From positions 39,537 to 103,536 of the forward strand of contig JAFZLF010000057.1 in NCBI GenBank assembly GCA_017551625.1: 64,000 bases of DNA, given 5' to 3'. The stretch's first letter is position 1; every line of letters begins with the position of its first letter. A model generated the notes under the pieces. It did not search any database and was not told the origin of the DNA. It saw nothing but the letters and a program-made list of their open reading frames with translations. This document shows positions 24,371 through 33,957 of the stretch, in pieces. Position numbers and translations under genes: made by a program. This DNA is from Clostridiales bacterium (GTDB lineage: Bacteria; Bacillota; Clostridia; Saccharofermentanales; Saccharofermentanaceae).

Positions 24371-27300
24371 CTACTTCGCCGGCACCTGTCCCATCAGATC
24401 AAGAAGTGCGGCGACATTCGCAACAATATTCTTCTTGTCCTTTGGCGCAGGCTTATACTGCAGGAACGGATTCTTCAGCGAGTAAACCATGACATGTCCC
24501 GCGAACCGTTCATCTCCTCCGGCCATAAGCAGCGCCGCGCCGTTAGACGCTCCTTCCCGGTAGTAGAGACGGGCCACATCCTGCTCGATCTCCACTTTCC
24601 CGAAGCCGAGTTTTCCGGCCTGATGGCGGATGATGGAGATATTCGACAGAATCGTGACCTCTGGCGGTACATCGCCGAAACGGTCGAGAAGTTCATCCTC
24701 GAAATCATCCTTCTCCTTTGCCGTCTCGATCGTACGGATCCGCCGGTATACATCCATACGCTGTCCGTCATCCGGGATATAGGATGGCGAGATATAGGCA
24801 TCCTCGTTCATCTTGATGACTGTATCTTCTGCCTGCGGCTCCCAAGTTCCCGAGAGTTTCTTGATCTCTTCGTCGAGCATACGGCAGTACAGTTCATATC
24901 CGATGACATCCATATGACCATGCTGTTCGGCTCCGAGGAGATTGCCGGCGCCTCTTACTTCGAGATCCTTCATCGCGATCTTGATCCCTGAGCCGAGTTC
25001 GGTAAAATCCCGGATCGCGGCGAGGCGCTTCTCCGCATCCTCTTTCAGTACTTTTTCCGGTTCATATGTGATATAGGCGTAGGCCTGCCTGTCGGATCTT
25101 CCCACACGTCCTTTGAGCTGGTAGAGCTGGGACAGACCAAAGCGGTCACTGTTCTCGACGATGATGGTATTGACGTTCGGCATGTCGACGCCTGATTCGA
25201 TGATCGTCGTACACACCAGGATATCCGCTTCCCTGCGGATGAATGACTCGATGATACTCTCGAGTTCACGCTCGCTCATCTTGCCGTGGGCGAAGACGAT
25301 ACGCGCACCCGGAAGCATCTCCTGCAGTTCCGCTGCCTTCTCTTCGATGTGATGCGTGTTGTTAAAGAGATAGAAGACCTGACCGTGCCGCTCGATCTCA
25401 CGCAGGCATGCCTCCGCTACGATCTGCGGATCGTATTCGATCACATAAGTCTGCACCGGACGCCGGTCCTGCGGCGGTTCCTCGAGAACCGAGATATCCC
25501 GGATGCCCGACATCGACATGTGAAGCGTCCTCGGGATCGGCGTGGCCGTCAGTGTCAATACGTCTACCGAGTTTCGGAGATTCTTCATCTTCTCTTTGTG
25601 ATTGACGCCGAAGCGCTGTTCTTCGTCGATCACGAGAAGTCCGAGGTTCTTCGGCTGCACATCCTTGCTCAGTGCGCGGTGCGTCCCGACGATCACATCG
25701 ACCGAACCGTCGTTGATGCCGGCAACCGCTTTCTTGAGTTCTTTCGGCGTCGCGAAACGCGACAGGAGAGCGATCTTGATCGGATACCCTCTGAGGCGCT
25801 CCTTGAGGTTGTCGTAGTGCTGCTGTACGAGCACGGTCGTCGGCGCGAGAAGGATCGCCTGTTTGCCATCCATCACGCACTTAAAAATCGCGCGGAAAGC
25901 GACTTCCGTCTTTCCAAATCCGACATCCCCGCAGAGCAGTCTGTCCATCGATTTACTGGACTCCATATCTTTCTTGATCTCGGCGATCGCGTGGAGCTGG
26001 TCCTCCGTCTCCTGGTATGGAAAATCATCCTCGAACTGCGCCTGCCAGATCGTGTCCGGAGAAAAGGCATAGCCATCTACGGCCTGTCTCTTCGCATACA
26101 GTTCCACGAGATCGAAGGCCAGCTGTTTGATCGAGTTCTTCGCCCGGCTGACGGACTTGCCCCATTCGGCAGATCCGAGGCGCGCGAGCTTCGGCGCCCT
26201 GCCTTCTGACGCGACATATTTCTGGATATGGTCGAGACGGTCCATCGGGATATACAGATGGTCGTCATTGGCGTAGGTGATCATGAGATAGTCGCGCTTC
26301 GTGCCCTCTACCTCGAGGTTTACGAGACCATCGTAACGTCCCACGCCGTTCTCGTCATCGACCACCAGATCGCCCGGCACCAGATCCGAGAAGAGGTCGA
26401 TGGTCATTCCGCCTCTTTTCTTCTTCTTGATGCCGCGGTCTACGCCGAAGATATCCTGCGTTCCGATCACGATCAGCGAGATCGCCGGATAGATGAAGCC
26501 GTTCGTCAGAGGCCGAGGAAGAAGGACCGGCATACTGTTCTTCTCGAAAAGATAGGAACGGAGCTTCTCGGCGCGGCTTCCCGTCCCGCACATGATATAG
26601 GTCGACAGTCCTTTCTTATTTCTTTCGGAGATCAGCTCGGAGAGCGCCTCTTCGTGTCCGCGGAAACTGTTACAGTCCGTGCCCGCGATCCGGACATGGA
26701 CCGCGCCGGGAAGGCCGTTGCTGATGCTCGGAAGAACGGCCATCGCGATGACCTGCATAAGATCCAGTTCGACGAATACCTGCGGGATACTATGGAGCGC
26801 CGTCGAGCAGGCCGACGGAACCAGTCCTTTTTCAAAAGCCGCGTGGAAACGGATCTGGAAGTCGGCGGCCACGCCGTCCATCCGTGAGCGGACCTGCGAG
26901 ATCTCGTCGATATAGATCGGATCGCCCATACACCGCACGTAGTGGAGTATGGAACAGTTTTCGGGAATAAGCACATCCACCCATTTCTCCCATCCGGAGA
27001 ACGTCCCGCCGGATCGTAAGGATTCGCTTTCTTTTCCGATCATGCGGAGCATACTGTCGATGCTGTTTCTGTCCGCTCCGGCGAGCACGGCCTTATCCGC
27101 TGCATCTTCGCCGATCTCCATCATCTTATCCGCGATCGGATCCCATTTCTTCTTCGGGAGCAGAAGCTCCGACGCCGGATAGATCGTGTATTCCTTGAGC
27201 TGCTCTTCCGAGCGCTGCGTATTCAGATTGAAGAGCTTGATCTGGTCGATCTCATCGTCGAAGAAGGAGACACGCACGCCCATATCCGAGCCGCTCGGGA

Positions 27301-27937
27301 AGAAGTCGAAGATATCGCCTCTCCTGCTGAATTCGCCCTTTCCCTCTACCTCACGGGTGTGGGTATAGCCCATATATGTCAGGTCCTGTGCCAGATCCTC
27401 CGGCGCGATCCTTTTTCCGATCTTCAGTGTCACCTTCGTACTGACGAAAGCACTAAGCGGCGCCATCTTCGTCAGAAGCGCGCCGGCCGTCACGATCAGG
27501 GCGCCGCAGTCACGGGAGAAATACTTGATGAGCGCGTCGATGCGTCCCTGTTCGATCTCGCGGCTCGAGGCCGATACCGCCGTCAGGGGCGTCTCCCGTC
27601 CGCGCAGGATCACGCATTCTTTCTCGAAGAAAGCATCGAGATGAGACTTCATCTTCCTCGCCGAGAGCTCGTCCGAGACGAGGATCATCGGGATCGGCCG
27701 TTCCTGTAAAGGCAGGACCCTGTCCGGATCTTTTCCCGCGCCGGAGGAAGAATACAGACTGTCATGTTCACTTTTCCACAGTGTCGCCGCGGCGATGAGA
27801 TACGCCTTCTGCGTCTCCGTCATACCGGTGAGGTTGATATGTCTGGTTCTATCGGAAAAAGCATCCACCAGTTCGGTAAATGCCGGATCGGTGAACGCTT
27901 CACGCAGCAGTTTTTCAACAGCAGGAAGAAAGATCAT
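24371..27937 (-). CDS. mfd: Transcription-repair coupling factor Mfd
   Basis: An 1188-residue protein of normal Mfd length. It displaces RNA polymerase stalled at lesions and recruits UvrA. The N-terminal UvrB-like module is followed by the RNA-polymerase interaction region (VPGDLVVDDENGVGRYDGL), then the RecG-like translocase with GDVGFGKTEVAFRA (Walker A), LVIDEEQRFG (DEEQ box), TLTATPIPRTL and the ATIIESGVD/QLKGRVGRSDR motifs. The C-terminal TRCF domain is present. ATG 27937 overlaps the pth stop by four bases (ATGA), a classic pth-mfd arrangement. Confidence 0.97.
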   Translation of the reverse strand: MIFLPAVEKLLREAFTDPAFTELVDAFSDRTRHINLTGMTETQKAYLIAAATLWKSEHDSLYSSSGAGKDPDRVLPLQERPIPMILVSDELSARKMKSHLDAFFEKECVILRGRETPLTAVSASSREIEQGRIDALIKYFSRDCGALIVTAGALLTKMAPLSAFVSTKVTLKIGKRIAPEDLAQDLTYMGYTHTREVEGKGEFSRRGDIFDFFPSGSDMGVRVSFFDDEIDQIKLFNLNTQRSEEQLKEYTIYPASELLLPKKKWDPIADKMMEIGEDAADKAVLAGADRNSIDSMLRMIGKESESLRSGGTFSGWEKWVDVLIPENCSILHYVRCMGDPIYIDEISQVRSRMDGVAADFQIRFHAAFEKGLVPSACSTALHSIPQVFVELDLMQVIAMAVLPSISNGLPGAVHVRIAGTDCNSFRGHEEALSELISERNKKGLSTYIMCGTGSRAEKLRSYLFEKNSMPVLLPRPLTNGFIYPAISLIVIGTQDIFGVDRGIKKKKRGGMTIDLFSDLVPGDLVVDDENGVGRYDGLVNLEVEGTKRDYLMITYANDDHLYIPMDRLDHIQKYVASEGRAPKLARLGSAEWGKSVSRAKNSIKQLAFDLVELYAKRQAVDGYAFSPDTIWQAQFEDDFPYQETEDQLHAIAEIKKDMESSKSMDRLLCGDVGFGKTEVAFRAIFKCVMDGKQAILLAPTTVLVQQHYDNLKERLRGYPIKIALLSRFATPKELKKAVAGINDGSVDVIVGTHRALSKDVQPKNLGLLVIDEEQRFGVNHKEKMKNLRNSVDVLTLTATPIPRTLHMSMSGIRDISVLEEPPQDRRPVQTYVIEYDPQIVAEACLREIERHGQVFYLFNNTHHIEEKAAELQEMLPGARIVFAHGKMSERELESIIESFIRREADILVCTTIIESGVDMPNVNTIIVENSDRFGLSQLYQLKGRVGRSDRQAYAYITYEPEKVLKEDAEKRLAAIRDFTELGSGIKIAMKDLEVRGAGNLLGAEQHGHMDVIGYELYCRMLDEEIKKLSGTWEPQAEDTVIKMNEDAYISPSYIPDDGQRMDVYRRIRTIETAKEKDDFEDELLDRFGDVPPEVTILSNISIIRHQAGKLGFGKVEIEQDVARLYYREGASNGAALLMAGGDERFAGHVMVYSLKNPFLQYKPAPKDKKNIVANVAALLDLMGQVPAK

Positions 27938-28509
27938 CCGTGACCTCCTGCTCCTCCGCGGTTTCTCCCGCCGGGGACCGGTTTTCCGGAGAGAATATCC
28001 TCGACCGCAGTAGCTCCCTCTTCAAAAGCCTTATACATCGTCTCCTGTTCTTCCTTCGGGATCGTAGACAGGACAAAGTCCGCCAGATCCCAGTGCTCCG
28101 GGACCGGCCCGCAGCCGATGCGGACACGTGGAAAGTCCTGCGACTCCAGACAGTAGATGACGGACTTCATACCATTATGCGTCCCGGCCGAGCCACTCGA
28201 ACGGACGCGGATCTTCCCGCGCTGGATATCGATGTCATCGTAGATCACGATCAGGTGATCGAGCGGGATCTTGAAGAACTTCATGACTTCCCGGACGCTC
28301 TCGCCCGACAGGTTCATGAAGGTATGCGGACGCAGGAGGATGCAGTCCTCTCCTAAGATCGTTCCTCTTCCGTATTCTCCCTTCCACTTGAGACGGTCCA
28401 CCTTGATGTGGTGCTTCTGCGCGAGCACTTCGAGCGTCATGAAACCGCAGTTATGGAAGGTGAAGGTGTATTCCTTACCGGGATTTCCCAATCCCACGAT
28501 CAGCCACAT
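27934..28509 (-). CDS. pth: Peptidyl-tRNA hydrolase
   Basis: A 191-residue enzyme that frees tRNA from prematurely released peptidyl-tRNA. Family marks are MWLIVGLGNPGKEY, the FHNCGFM segment with the catalytic His, RPHTFMNLSGESV and VIYDDIDIQRGKIRVRSSGS with AGTHNGMKS. I chose ATG 28509 because AAAGGTG precedes it; an upstream ATG at 28563 has no ribosome-binding site and adds a non-family extension. The gene lies between glmU and mfd in one minus-strand unit. Confidence 0.96.
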   Translation of the reverse strand: MWLIVGLGNPGKEYTFTFHNCGFMTLEVLAQKHHIKVDRLKWKGEYGRGTILGEDCILLRPHTFMNLSGESVREVMKFFKIPLDHLIVIYDDIDIQRGKIRVRSSGSAGTHNGMKSVIYCLESQDFPRVRIGCGPVPEHWDLADFVLSTIPKEEQETMYKAFEEGATAVEDILSGKPVPGGRNRGGAGGHG

Positions 28510-28566
28510 ATTTTCACCTTTACCTGATTCTGTTTCTTCTTTTGCTTTCTTTCGGAAGAACATCGG

Positions 28567-29979
28567 TCACATTCCGCTGGTACGCTTCTTATCCGGCTGG
28601 ATGACCGTCGAAGCACGTGAGCGGTTCTTCTTGGCGACCCAGTTCTCCTTGACGACCTGCTGGGATCTCGCGATCGCAAGTCCGAGCTCCGGCACGTCCT
28701 CCGTGATGGTCGAGCCGGCCGCGATGTAGGAGTTCTCTTCGAGCGTGACCGGAGAGATCAGGTTGCTGTTACCACCGATAAATACATTGTCCCCGATGAC
28801 GCACCAGGTCTTATCCAGACCATCGTAGTTACAGGTGACGGTTCCGCAGCCGAAGTTGACGTTCTTGCCGACCTTCGCATCACCGACATAGGTCAGGTGG
28901 CGGGCACGGGAATAATCACCGATCGTCGCATTTTTCACTTCAACATACGCGCCGATGGTGACGTTATCCTTAAGCTCGGTATCCGGACGCAGATGGGAGA
29001 ATGGTCCGATACGGCAGTTCTTGCCGACGACGCAGTCCGATGCGATCGAGTGGTCGATCGTGGAGCCGTCGCCGATGATGACATTCTCCAGACGGGAATT
29101 CTCACCGATCTCACACTCATCACCGATCACGGTATTCCCGAGAAGCACGCAGCCCGGGAGAATGATGGTATCCTTACCGATCTTGACCGTATCCGCGATC
29201 CATGTGGTCTCGGTATCGACGATCTGCACGCCTTCCTTCATGAGCCTGTCACAGGTCCTCTTGTTCAGCATCTTACCGACCGCCTGAAGTTCGATACGGT
29301 CATTCACACCACGGGTCTCGTCGAAGTCCGCGATATACGCGCCGACCTTATGGCCGTCGCGGATGAGGATCTCGATCGTGTCGGTGAGGTAATATTCCTT
29401 CTGCGCATTTTTCGAGTCGATACGTCCGAGCGCCGACAGCAGAAGCGGCGTCTTAAAGCAGTAGATCGAGGAATTGATCTCGCAGACCATCTTCTCCTGA
29501 TCGTTACAGTCACGGTCTTCCACGATCTTCATGACGTTGCCGTCATCGTTACGGATGACTCGTCCGTAGCCCTTCGGGTCCGGAGCGATACCGGTGATGA
29601 TCACCGCTCCGAAATCACCCTGCTCGAACATTTCCAGAGCTTTGGAGATCGTGTCGGATGTGATCAGCGGCGCGTCGCCCGGAAGGACGATCGTGCATCC
29701 GTTTCTTCCCTCGAGGAAAGGAGCGGCCTGCATCACGGCATGTCCGGTACCGAGCTGATGCTCCTGGAAGACGAAGGCGACATCCTCGCCGAGTACTTCT
29801 CTGACTTCTTCCTGTCTATGACCGACGATATAGACCTGTTCGGTCGCGCCGACACCGGAGAGCGCCTCGGCCACCCAGCGGATCAGTGGTTTTCCCGCGG
29901 CAAGCTGGACCACCTTCGAGTGATTCGATTTCATACGCTTTCCTTCACCGGCTGCCATAACAACTGCACAAAGTTCCAT
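28567..29979 (-). CDS. glmU: Bifunctional UDP-GlcNAc pyrophosphorylase / GlcN-1-P acetyltransferase
   Basis: A 470-residue enzyme making UDP-GlcNAc for peptidoglycan. The N-terminal uridylyltransferase shows VVMAAGEGKRMKS and FQEHQLGTGHAV; the C-terminal left-handed beta-helix shows repeated hexapeptides and the HLTYVGDAKVGKNVNFGCGTVTCNYDG acetyltransferase region. ATG 29979 has AAAGGAG ten bases upstream. A structured leader precedes it. Confidence 0.96.
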   Translation of the reverse strand: MELCAVVMAAGEGKRMKSNHSKVVQLAAGKPLIRWVAEALSGVGATEQVYIVGHRQEEVREVLGEDVAFVFQEHQLGTGHAVMQAAPFLEGRNGCTIVLPGDAPLITSDTISKALEMFEQGDFGAVIITGIAPDPKGYGRVIRNDDGNVMKIVEDRDCNDQEKMVCEINSSIYCFKTPLLLSALGRIDSKNAQKEYYLTDTIEILIRDGHKVGAYIADFDETRGVNDRIELQAVGKMLNKRTCDRLMKEGVQIVDTETTWIADTVKIGKDTIILPGCVLLGNTVIGDECEIGENSRLENVIIGDGSTIDHSIASDCVVGKNCRIGPFSHLRPDTELKDNVTIGAYVEVKNATIGDYSRARHLTYVGDAKVGKNVNFGCGTVTCNYDGLDKTWCVIGDNVFIGGNSNLISPVTLEENSYIAAGSTITEDVPELGLAIARSQQVVKENWVAKKNRSRASTVIQPDKKRTSGM

Positions 29980-29985
29980 ATTCAA

Positions 29986-30169
29986 GATTCTCCTTTAGCT
30001 TATACTTCTGCCACTGCGGAATCCGGATGCCATCTGCTCCCCAAAAGCAGATATCCGGCCGCGCAAAAAGACCCCAATGATCGGCCTTCCCGGGCGCTCA
30101 TCACGTAAGCGCACCTTGCTTAGGGGGGACCATTGGACAGGCAGGAACGATTCTTATGTTCCTATTATA
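29986..30169 (-). promoter_or_regulatory. glmU promoter -10 and structured leader
   Basis: A TATAAT (30164-30169, minus) precedes a leader of about 175 bases. In it CCAATG (about 30131-30136) can pair with CATTGG (about 30071-30077) around GC-rich inner helices, and the second arm runs into GGTCTTTTT, so the 5' part looks like a terminator-bearing RNA. I match it to no known riboswitch. The -35 is poor. The rest of the gap to 30398 holds only low-complexity and pyrimidine-rich sequence. Confidence 0.4.
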
Positions 30170-30398
30170 TCCGTTTTTGCCGTTTCTTTCCACCTCTTGT
30201 CTCCTTTTCTCCGACCCTGTTTCGTTACTCTTTCATTACGAAATCTGAAACAAATATCCTGTCAATAGATTTTTACGTTTCTTTCTGATACTATAGTGGA
30301 AATAGCTATGCCTCCCGAAGCGGGATTCCCGAAACGAGGAGTATCCTCCTTTCGATTTCTCTTCGGGTATGCGCAAAGATGCGCAGAAAGGACACAAC

Positions 30399-31169
30399 AT
30401 GATTGCACTTATTCTTGCCGCCGGATATGCGACCCGTCTCTATCCGCTGACGATCAATACACCGAAGCCTCTCCTCCCCGTAGGACCGAAGGCCATGATC
30501 GACTATATTGTCGATGAGATCGAGACCATCCCGGATGTGTCGAAGATCATCGTCGTGACCAACCACCGTTTCGCCGACAAATTTGATGTATGGGCGAAGG
30601 ATCGTACCGCGGCCGATGCGGCTACCGGCGCAACCCTCCCTACAATCGAAGTGATCGACGACGGCACCACAGACGACACCAATAAGCTCGGCGCCATCGG
30701 TGATATCCAGTTCGTGATCGACAAGTTCTCTATCGACGACGACCTCATGATCATCGCCGGAGATAACCTCTTCACCTACAAACTCAAGGATATGTACGAC
30801 TTCTTCATGGAAAGAAGGAAGGATACGCTCGTCGCCATCCGCGTCGACGATGTCGAGCAGTTAAAGAAGCTCGCGGTCGCCACTCTTGACGAAGACAACA
30901 AAGTCATCCATCTCGCCGAGAAACCGTCACTGCCGCGCTCGACTGTTGCGATCTACGCGACATACTTCTATCTGAAAGAGACGCTCCCGATGATCCGTCA
31001 GTATCTCGACGAGGGCAATACCCCTGACGCTCCGGGCCATTTCCCGTCCTGGCTCTACACCAGAAAAGACGTAGTCGCCTTCCGCGCGCCGGGCACCTGC
31101 ATCGATATCGGCACCCCGGAGAACTACAAGGATGTCTGCGACAACTATCAGGAGATCTTCGGAAAGTAA
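30399..31169 (+). CDS. Sugar-phosphate nucleotidyltransferase (RfbA/GalU-like)
   Basis: A 256-residue single-domain nucleotidyltransferase. The nucleotide-binding signature ALILAAGYATRLYPLT, then NTPKPLLPVGPKAMIDY, IIAGDNLFTYKL (metal Asp) and HLAEKPSLPRS are all present. It activates a sugar phosphate with an NTP for cell-surface glycan synthesis; dTTP/glucose-1-phosphate is the commonest use but the sugar is not determinable. AGAAAGGA precedes ATG 30399. It is a single gene with a strong bidirectional terminator behind it. Confidence 0.85.
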   Translation: MIALILAAGYATRLYPLTINTPKPLLPVGPKAMIDYIVDEIETIPDVSKIIVVTNHRFADKFDVWAKDRTAADAATGATLPTIEVIDDGTTDDTNKLGAIGDIQFVIDKFSIDDDLMIIAGDNLFTYKLKDMYDFFMERRKDTLVAIRVDDVEQLKKLAVATLDEDNKVIHLAEKPSLPRSTVAIYATYFYLKETLPMIRQYLDEGNTPDAPGHFPSWLYTRKDVVAFRAPGTCIDIGTPENYKDVCDNYQEIFGK

Positions 31170-31199
31170 GTCCTGCTCTTTCCTAAAAAACTGAAAACT

Positions 31200-31259
31200 A
31201 AAAGAGGCCATCCTTTACGAAGTGAAACCACTTCATTACCCGGATGGCCTCTTCTTTTT
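31200..31259. terminator. Bidirectional terminator
   Basis: AAGAGGCCATCC pairs with GGATGGCCTCTT around an inner GAAGTG/CACTTC hairpin, with A-rich and T-rich flanks. It serves both the plus-strand nucleotidyltransferase and the converging ribU gene. Confidence 0.85.
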
Positions 31260-31277
31260 CCTCTTTAGGTTATTGGT

Positions 31278-31931
31278 TCAGTCTGCTTTCTCTTCGGCTT
31301 TCTCCTCCTCGAAGAAGTGGCGGAGCGGGAGATATGCGAGGAACGCGACAAGCGAGATCGAAGCTCCCTTGAAGATGTTAAACGGAACGAACGTAAGGAG
31401 GATCACATCGAGCTTGGACTTGATGGACACTACTGTATTCGCCTTATCGCACATTTCGATGATCGCCGGAAGCGGGAATCCCATCACCTTCTCATAGAGA
31501 GGCAGGCAGAAAAAATAGTTCACGAACGATGTCGCGATCGTCAGCGCGATCGTGCCGACAACGAGCGACAGTACGACGCCCTTCTTACTGCGCATGCGGC
31601 GGTAAACGAGCGTTCCTGCGAGTACGAAGATGCTTCCGGAGATAAAGTTCGCGACCTCACCGATATACTGTGTATTGGTCAGCGGCATGTGGATGAGATT
31701 CTTAAGAAACTCCACGATCACACCGGCGATCGGCCCACAGGCGAAACCGGCAAACAATGCCGGAATATCGGAGAAATCATACTTAAGAAATGCCGGCATC
31801 AGCGGAAGCGGGATCTCGAGCATCATGAGCACTTCCGCAAGAGCGGTCATCACACCCGTAAGCGCGACCCGATAGAGCATCTTCTTTCTGGATTGGGATT
31901 GGTTCTTGAGATTTGTTGTAGCTTCTGACAT
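31278..31931 (-). CDS. ribU: Riboflavin ECF transporter S component
   Basis: A 217-residue membrane protein with six predicted TM helices. RibU/ECF-S features are the FLKYDFSDIPALFAGFACGPIAG loop after TM1-2 and FLKNLIH. It captures riboflavin for an energy-coupling module encoded elsewhere. The 5' leader carries an FMN riboswitch, which independently confirms the substrate. An unusually acidic C-terminal tail (EEEKAEEKAD) ends the protein. Confidence 0.93.
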   Translation of the reverse strand: MSEATTNLKNQSQSRKKMLYRVALTGVMTALAEVLMMLEIPLPLMPAFLKYDFSDIPALFAGFACGPIAGVIVEFLKNLIHMPLTNTQYIGEVANFISGSIFVLAGTLVYRRMRSKKGVVLSLVVGTIALTIATSFVNYFFCLPLYEKVMGFPLPAIIEMCDKANTVVSIKSKLDVILLTFVPFNIFKGASISLVAFLAYLPLRHFFEEEKAEEKAD

Positions 31932-31943
31932 ATTATCACTCCT

Positions 31944-32060
31944 TCCATCCGGACTTTACCGTCGGCACCGGATTCTCACCGGTTCTGCTCTTCGCTCGCG
32001 GGCTCGTATCTTCTCGTGATACATCACCGCCGGTGGGGAATCGCACCCCGCCCTGAAGTA
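31944..32060 (-). ncRNA. FMN riboswitch (RFN element)
   Basis: On the minus strand the conserved RFN blocks appear in order: CTTCAGGGCGGGGTG, ATTCCCCACCGGCGGT, AGCCCGCGAGC, CCGGTGAGAATCCGG, GCCGACGGT and AGTCCGGATGGAAGGAG. The last block overlaps the ribU Shine-Dalgarno, so FMN binding probably blocks translation initiation, and an early transcription stop is also possible. Confidence 0.96.
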
Positions 32061-32067
32061 CGAGAGG

Positions 32068-32096
32068 ATTATAAGTCGCCACGCCCCTTCCGTCAA
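32068..32096 (-). promoter_or_regulatory. Promoter of the FMN riboswitch-ribU transcript
   Basis: TTGACG (32091-32096), a 17-base spacer and TATAAT (32068-32073) on the minus strand place the transcription start just before the riboswitch. Confidence 0.85.
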
Positions 32097-32221
32097 GTAG
32101 TAATGAAAGTGAAACGTCATAGTGACATTTCTGCGTTATACTAGACAATGTGAATTTATGTTATTCGTGGATAAGCGCTACTGACGCATCTTCATGAATA
32201 CGACCCGGGAAGGATAAAAAA

Positions 32222-33160
32222 ATGAAGCGCAATTTTCTGCCGGTCATCCTGGCAGCAGCCATATTGATCACCTCGATTTCCGTCACCGCCTGTGATAAGA
32301 AGTCCTCTTCGGATACGTCGGTTTCGATACCCGTTTCTTCGGATACACCTGTTGTTTCCGATCCGGCATCGACGACTCCTGAAGCCGGCACAACCGAGAG
32401 CACAGAGGCGCCGACACCGACAGAAACGCCTACTCCGACTCTTTCTCCTACTCCTTCCGGAACACCGACTCCGGTCCCTTCGCCGACTCCCGTCCCTGAG
32501 TACATCGAGCCGATCCTCGAGGGCGGTCCGGCCTGGTACGACGGCTACGTCGACCCGAGAACCGTACGCGCCGAGGTCGTTTCCGATCCTTCGGACATCG
32601 CCGTACTCGTCAACAAATACTACGCAAGTCCGTCGTGGTATGTACCGGAACTCGTCTGGGCGAAGTACTCCGCTGACCAGCGTTTGCGCCCTGAAGCGGC
32701 CGCCGCCTGGGAAGAGATGCACGACGCCTGTATGGCGGACATCGGCCAGGACCTCTACCTCATCTCCGGCTATCGTTCCTGGGAGACACAGACCGCCAGT
32801 TTCAATAACGCGATCCCGCGAAGAGGCCTCGATAAGGCCGTCTGCAAGAACGCCTATCCCGGCCGTTCCGAGCATCCCTTAGGTCTCGCTCTTGATATCA
32901 ACATCCGCTCCGACCCGGAGATCCGCGACAACTTCGTCTATACCGAAGCCGGCCAGTGGGTCCTCCAGCATGGTCATGAGTACGGCTTCATCTGGCGCTA
33001 CCCGGCCGATTACGGTTCCGTCACCGGCTACGGTGTCGAGGGCTGGCACTTCCGCTATGTAGGCGTAGACGTGGCGACAGAGATGTATTTAAATAACATC
33101 ATGACGCTCGAAGAATACTACGGGAAACCGCAGATCCTGCCGGATGCCTATAACGAGTAA
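32222..33160 (+). CDS. Lipoprotein D-Ala-D-Ala carboxypeptidase, VanY/M15B type
   Basis: A 312-residue lipoprotein (signal to SVTAC) with a long Pro/Thr/Ser linker (about 25-95) that holds the domain away from the membrane. The peptidase shows LISGYRSWETQ, GRSEHPLGLALDI (zinc His and Asp in SxHxxGxAxD) and EGWHFRYVG with the third ligand. It trims the terminal D-Ala of peptidoglycan stems. GGAAGGA precedes ATG 32222. The MBL-fold gene follows 18 bases later. Confidence 0.88.
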   Translation: MKRNFLPVILAAAILITSISVTACDKKSSSDTSVSIPVSSDTPVVSDPASTTPEAGTTESTEAPTPTETPTPTLSPTPSGTPTPVPSPTPVPEYIEPILEGGPAWYDGYVDPRTVRAEVVSDPSDIAVLVNKYYASPSWYVPELVWAKYSADQRLRPEAAAAWEEMHDACMADIGQDLYLISGYRSWETQTASFNNAIPRRGLDKAVCKNAYPGRSEHPLGLALDINIRSDPEIRDNFVYTEAGQWVLQHGHEYGFIWRYPADYGSVTGYGVEGWHFRYVGVDVATEMYLNNIMTLEEYYGKPQILPDAYNE

Positions 33161-33178
33161 CATATAAGGTGCGACCAC

Positions 33179-33865
33179 ATGCTGATCACCCGCGACGAAC
33201 AATATCAGATATTCAACATCGGGACGAAGGTCTACTCCTGCTACTGTGTAACGTATCAGGACAAAGCCGTCATGATCGATTGCGGTCCGCACTACGAAAG
33301 AGATGACATCGAGAAGAACTTAAGTAAAGACTTTATCTTTGATATCGATGCGATCATTCTGACGCATTCACACTGCGATTCCGCCAGCAATTCCGAGTAT
33401 TTCTCGATGCTCTTTAACTGCCCGGTCTACGTTATGAAGGATGCCGTCGAGATCGTGAAACAAGGCCGTCCGAAGCGCCCTCCGAAGGATCACCCGTACA
33501 TCAAAAAGGCGGGCACTGCAGGAAACATCGTACCAAAGCTCCCGGCCTTCATCCCATACGAAGGATGTCAGCATGTTCTTCCCCTGACACGTCAGGTCGC
33601 CGAAGAACTCCTCGGGAAAGACGTCCTTCTTCTTTCGACTCCCGGCCACTGTGAAGACCACATCTCCCTTAAGATCGGTGACACCGCCCTGATTGGCGAC
33701 TGCGCCCAGTTCAATAAGCGCGTCCTCGCCCCCGTCTTCGTCGACAACGAAGCCCAGCTCGCCAGGACATGGGAGACCCTCATCGGACTAAAGTGCAAAC
33801 AGTATCTGTGCGCGCACGGAAAAGCATTCTCGGCGGAAGAATGGCTCGGACAGCCAATCGAGTGA
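33179..33865 (+). CDS. Metallo-beta-lactamase-fold hydrolase
   Basis: A 228-residue MBL-fold protein. Visible metal motifs are THSHCDSAS (HxHxD, but the usual second His after Asp is Ser), STPGHCEDH, IGDCAQ and CAHGKAF. The missing His could weaken the second metal site. Substrate is unknown. It is just behind the VanY-type gene and is probably co-transcribed with it. Confidence 0.75.
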   Translation: MLITRDEQYQIFNIGTKVYSCYCVTYQDKAVMIDCGPHYERDDIEKNLSKDFIFDIDAIILTHSHCDSASNSEYFSMLFNCPVYVMKDAVEIVKQGRPKRPPKDHPYIKKAGTAGNIVPKLPAFIPYEGCQHVLPLTRQVAEELLGKDVLLLSTPGHCEDHISLKIGDTALIGDCAQFNKRVLAPVFVDNEAQLARTWETLIGLKCKQYLCAHGKAFSAEEWLGQPIE

Positions 33866-33875
33866 GCGGATAGGA

Positions 33876-33957
33876 TTCACAGAAAAAAGAGTTTTCTCGT
33901 GCTGGTCCTCGGGCTGACGCCCTGCGGAGGCACGTCGAAAACTCTTTTTTCTGCGAA
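33876..33957. terminator. Long bidirectional hairpin with branched top
   Basis: A perfect 16-bp stem (CAGAAAAAAGAGTTTT at 33880-33895 with its complement at 33938-33953) carries a GC-rich branched top. A block like GCGGAGGCACNTCGAAA recurs at about 33999-34015. It is the terminator of the VanY-MBL operon. The rest of the gap up to 34164 is pyrimidine-rich and has no gene. Confidence 0.75.

Noticed and set aside
29986..30169. Signal recognition particle RNA
   Set aside because: A GGGAAGG segment resembles the SRP core, but the conserved helix-8 loop sequence is absent.
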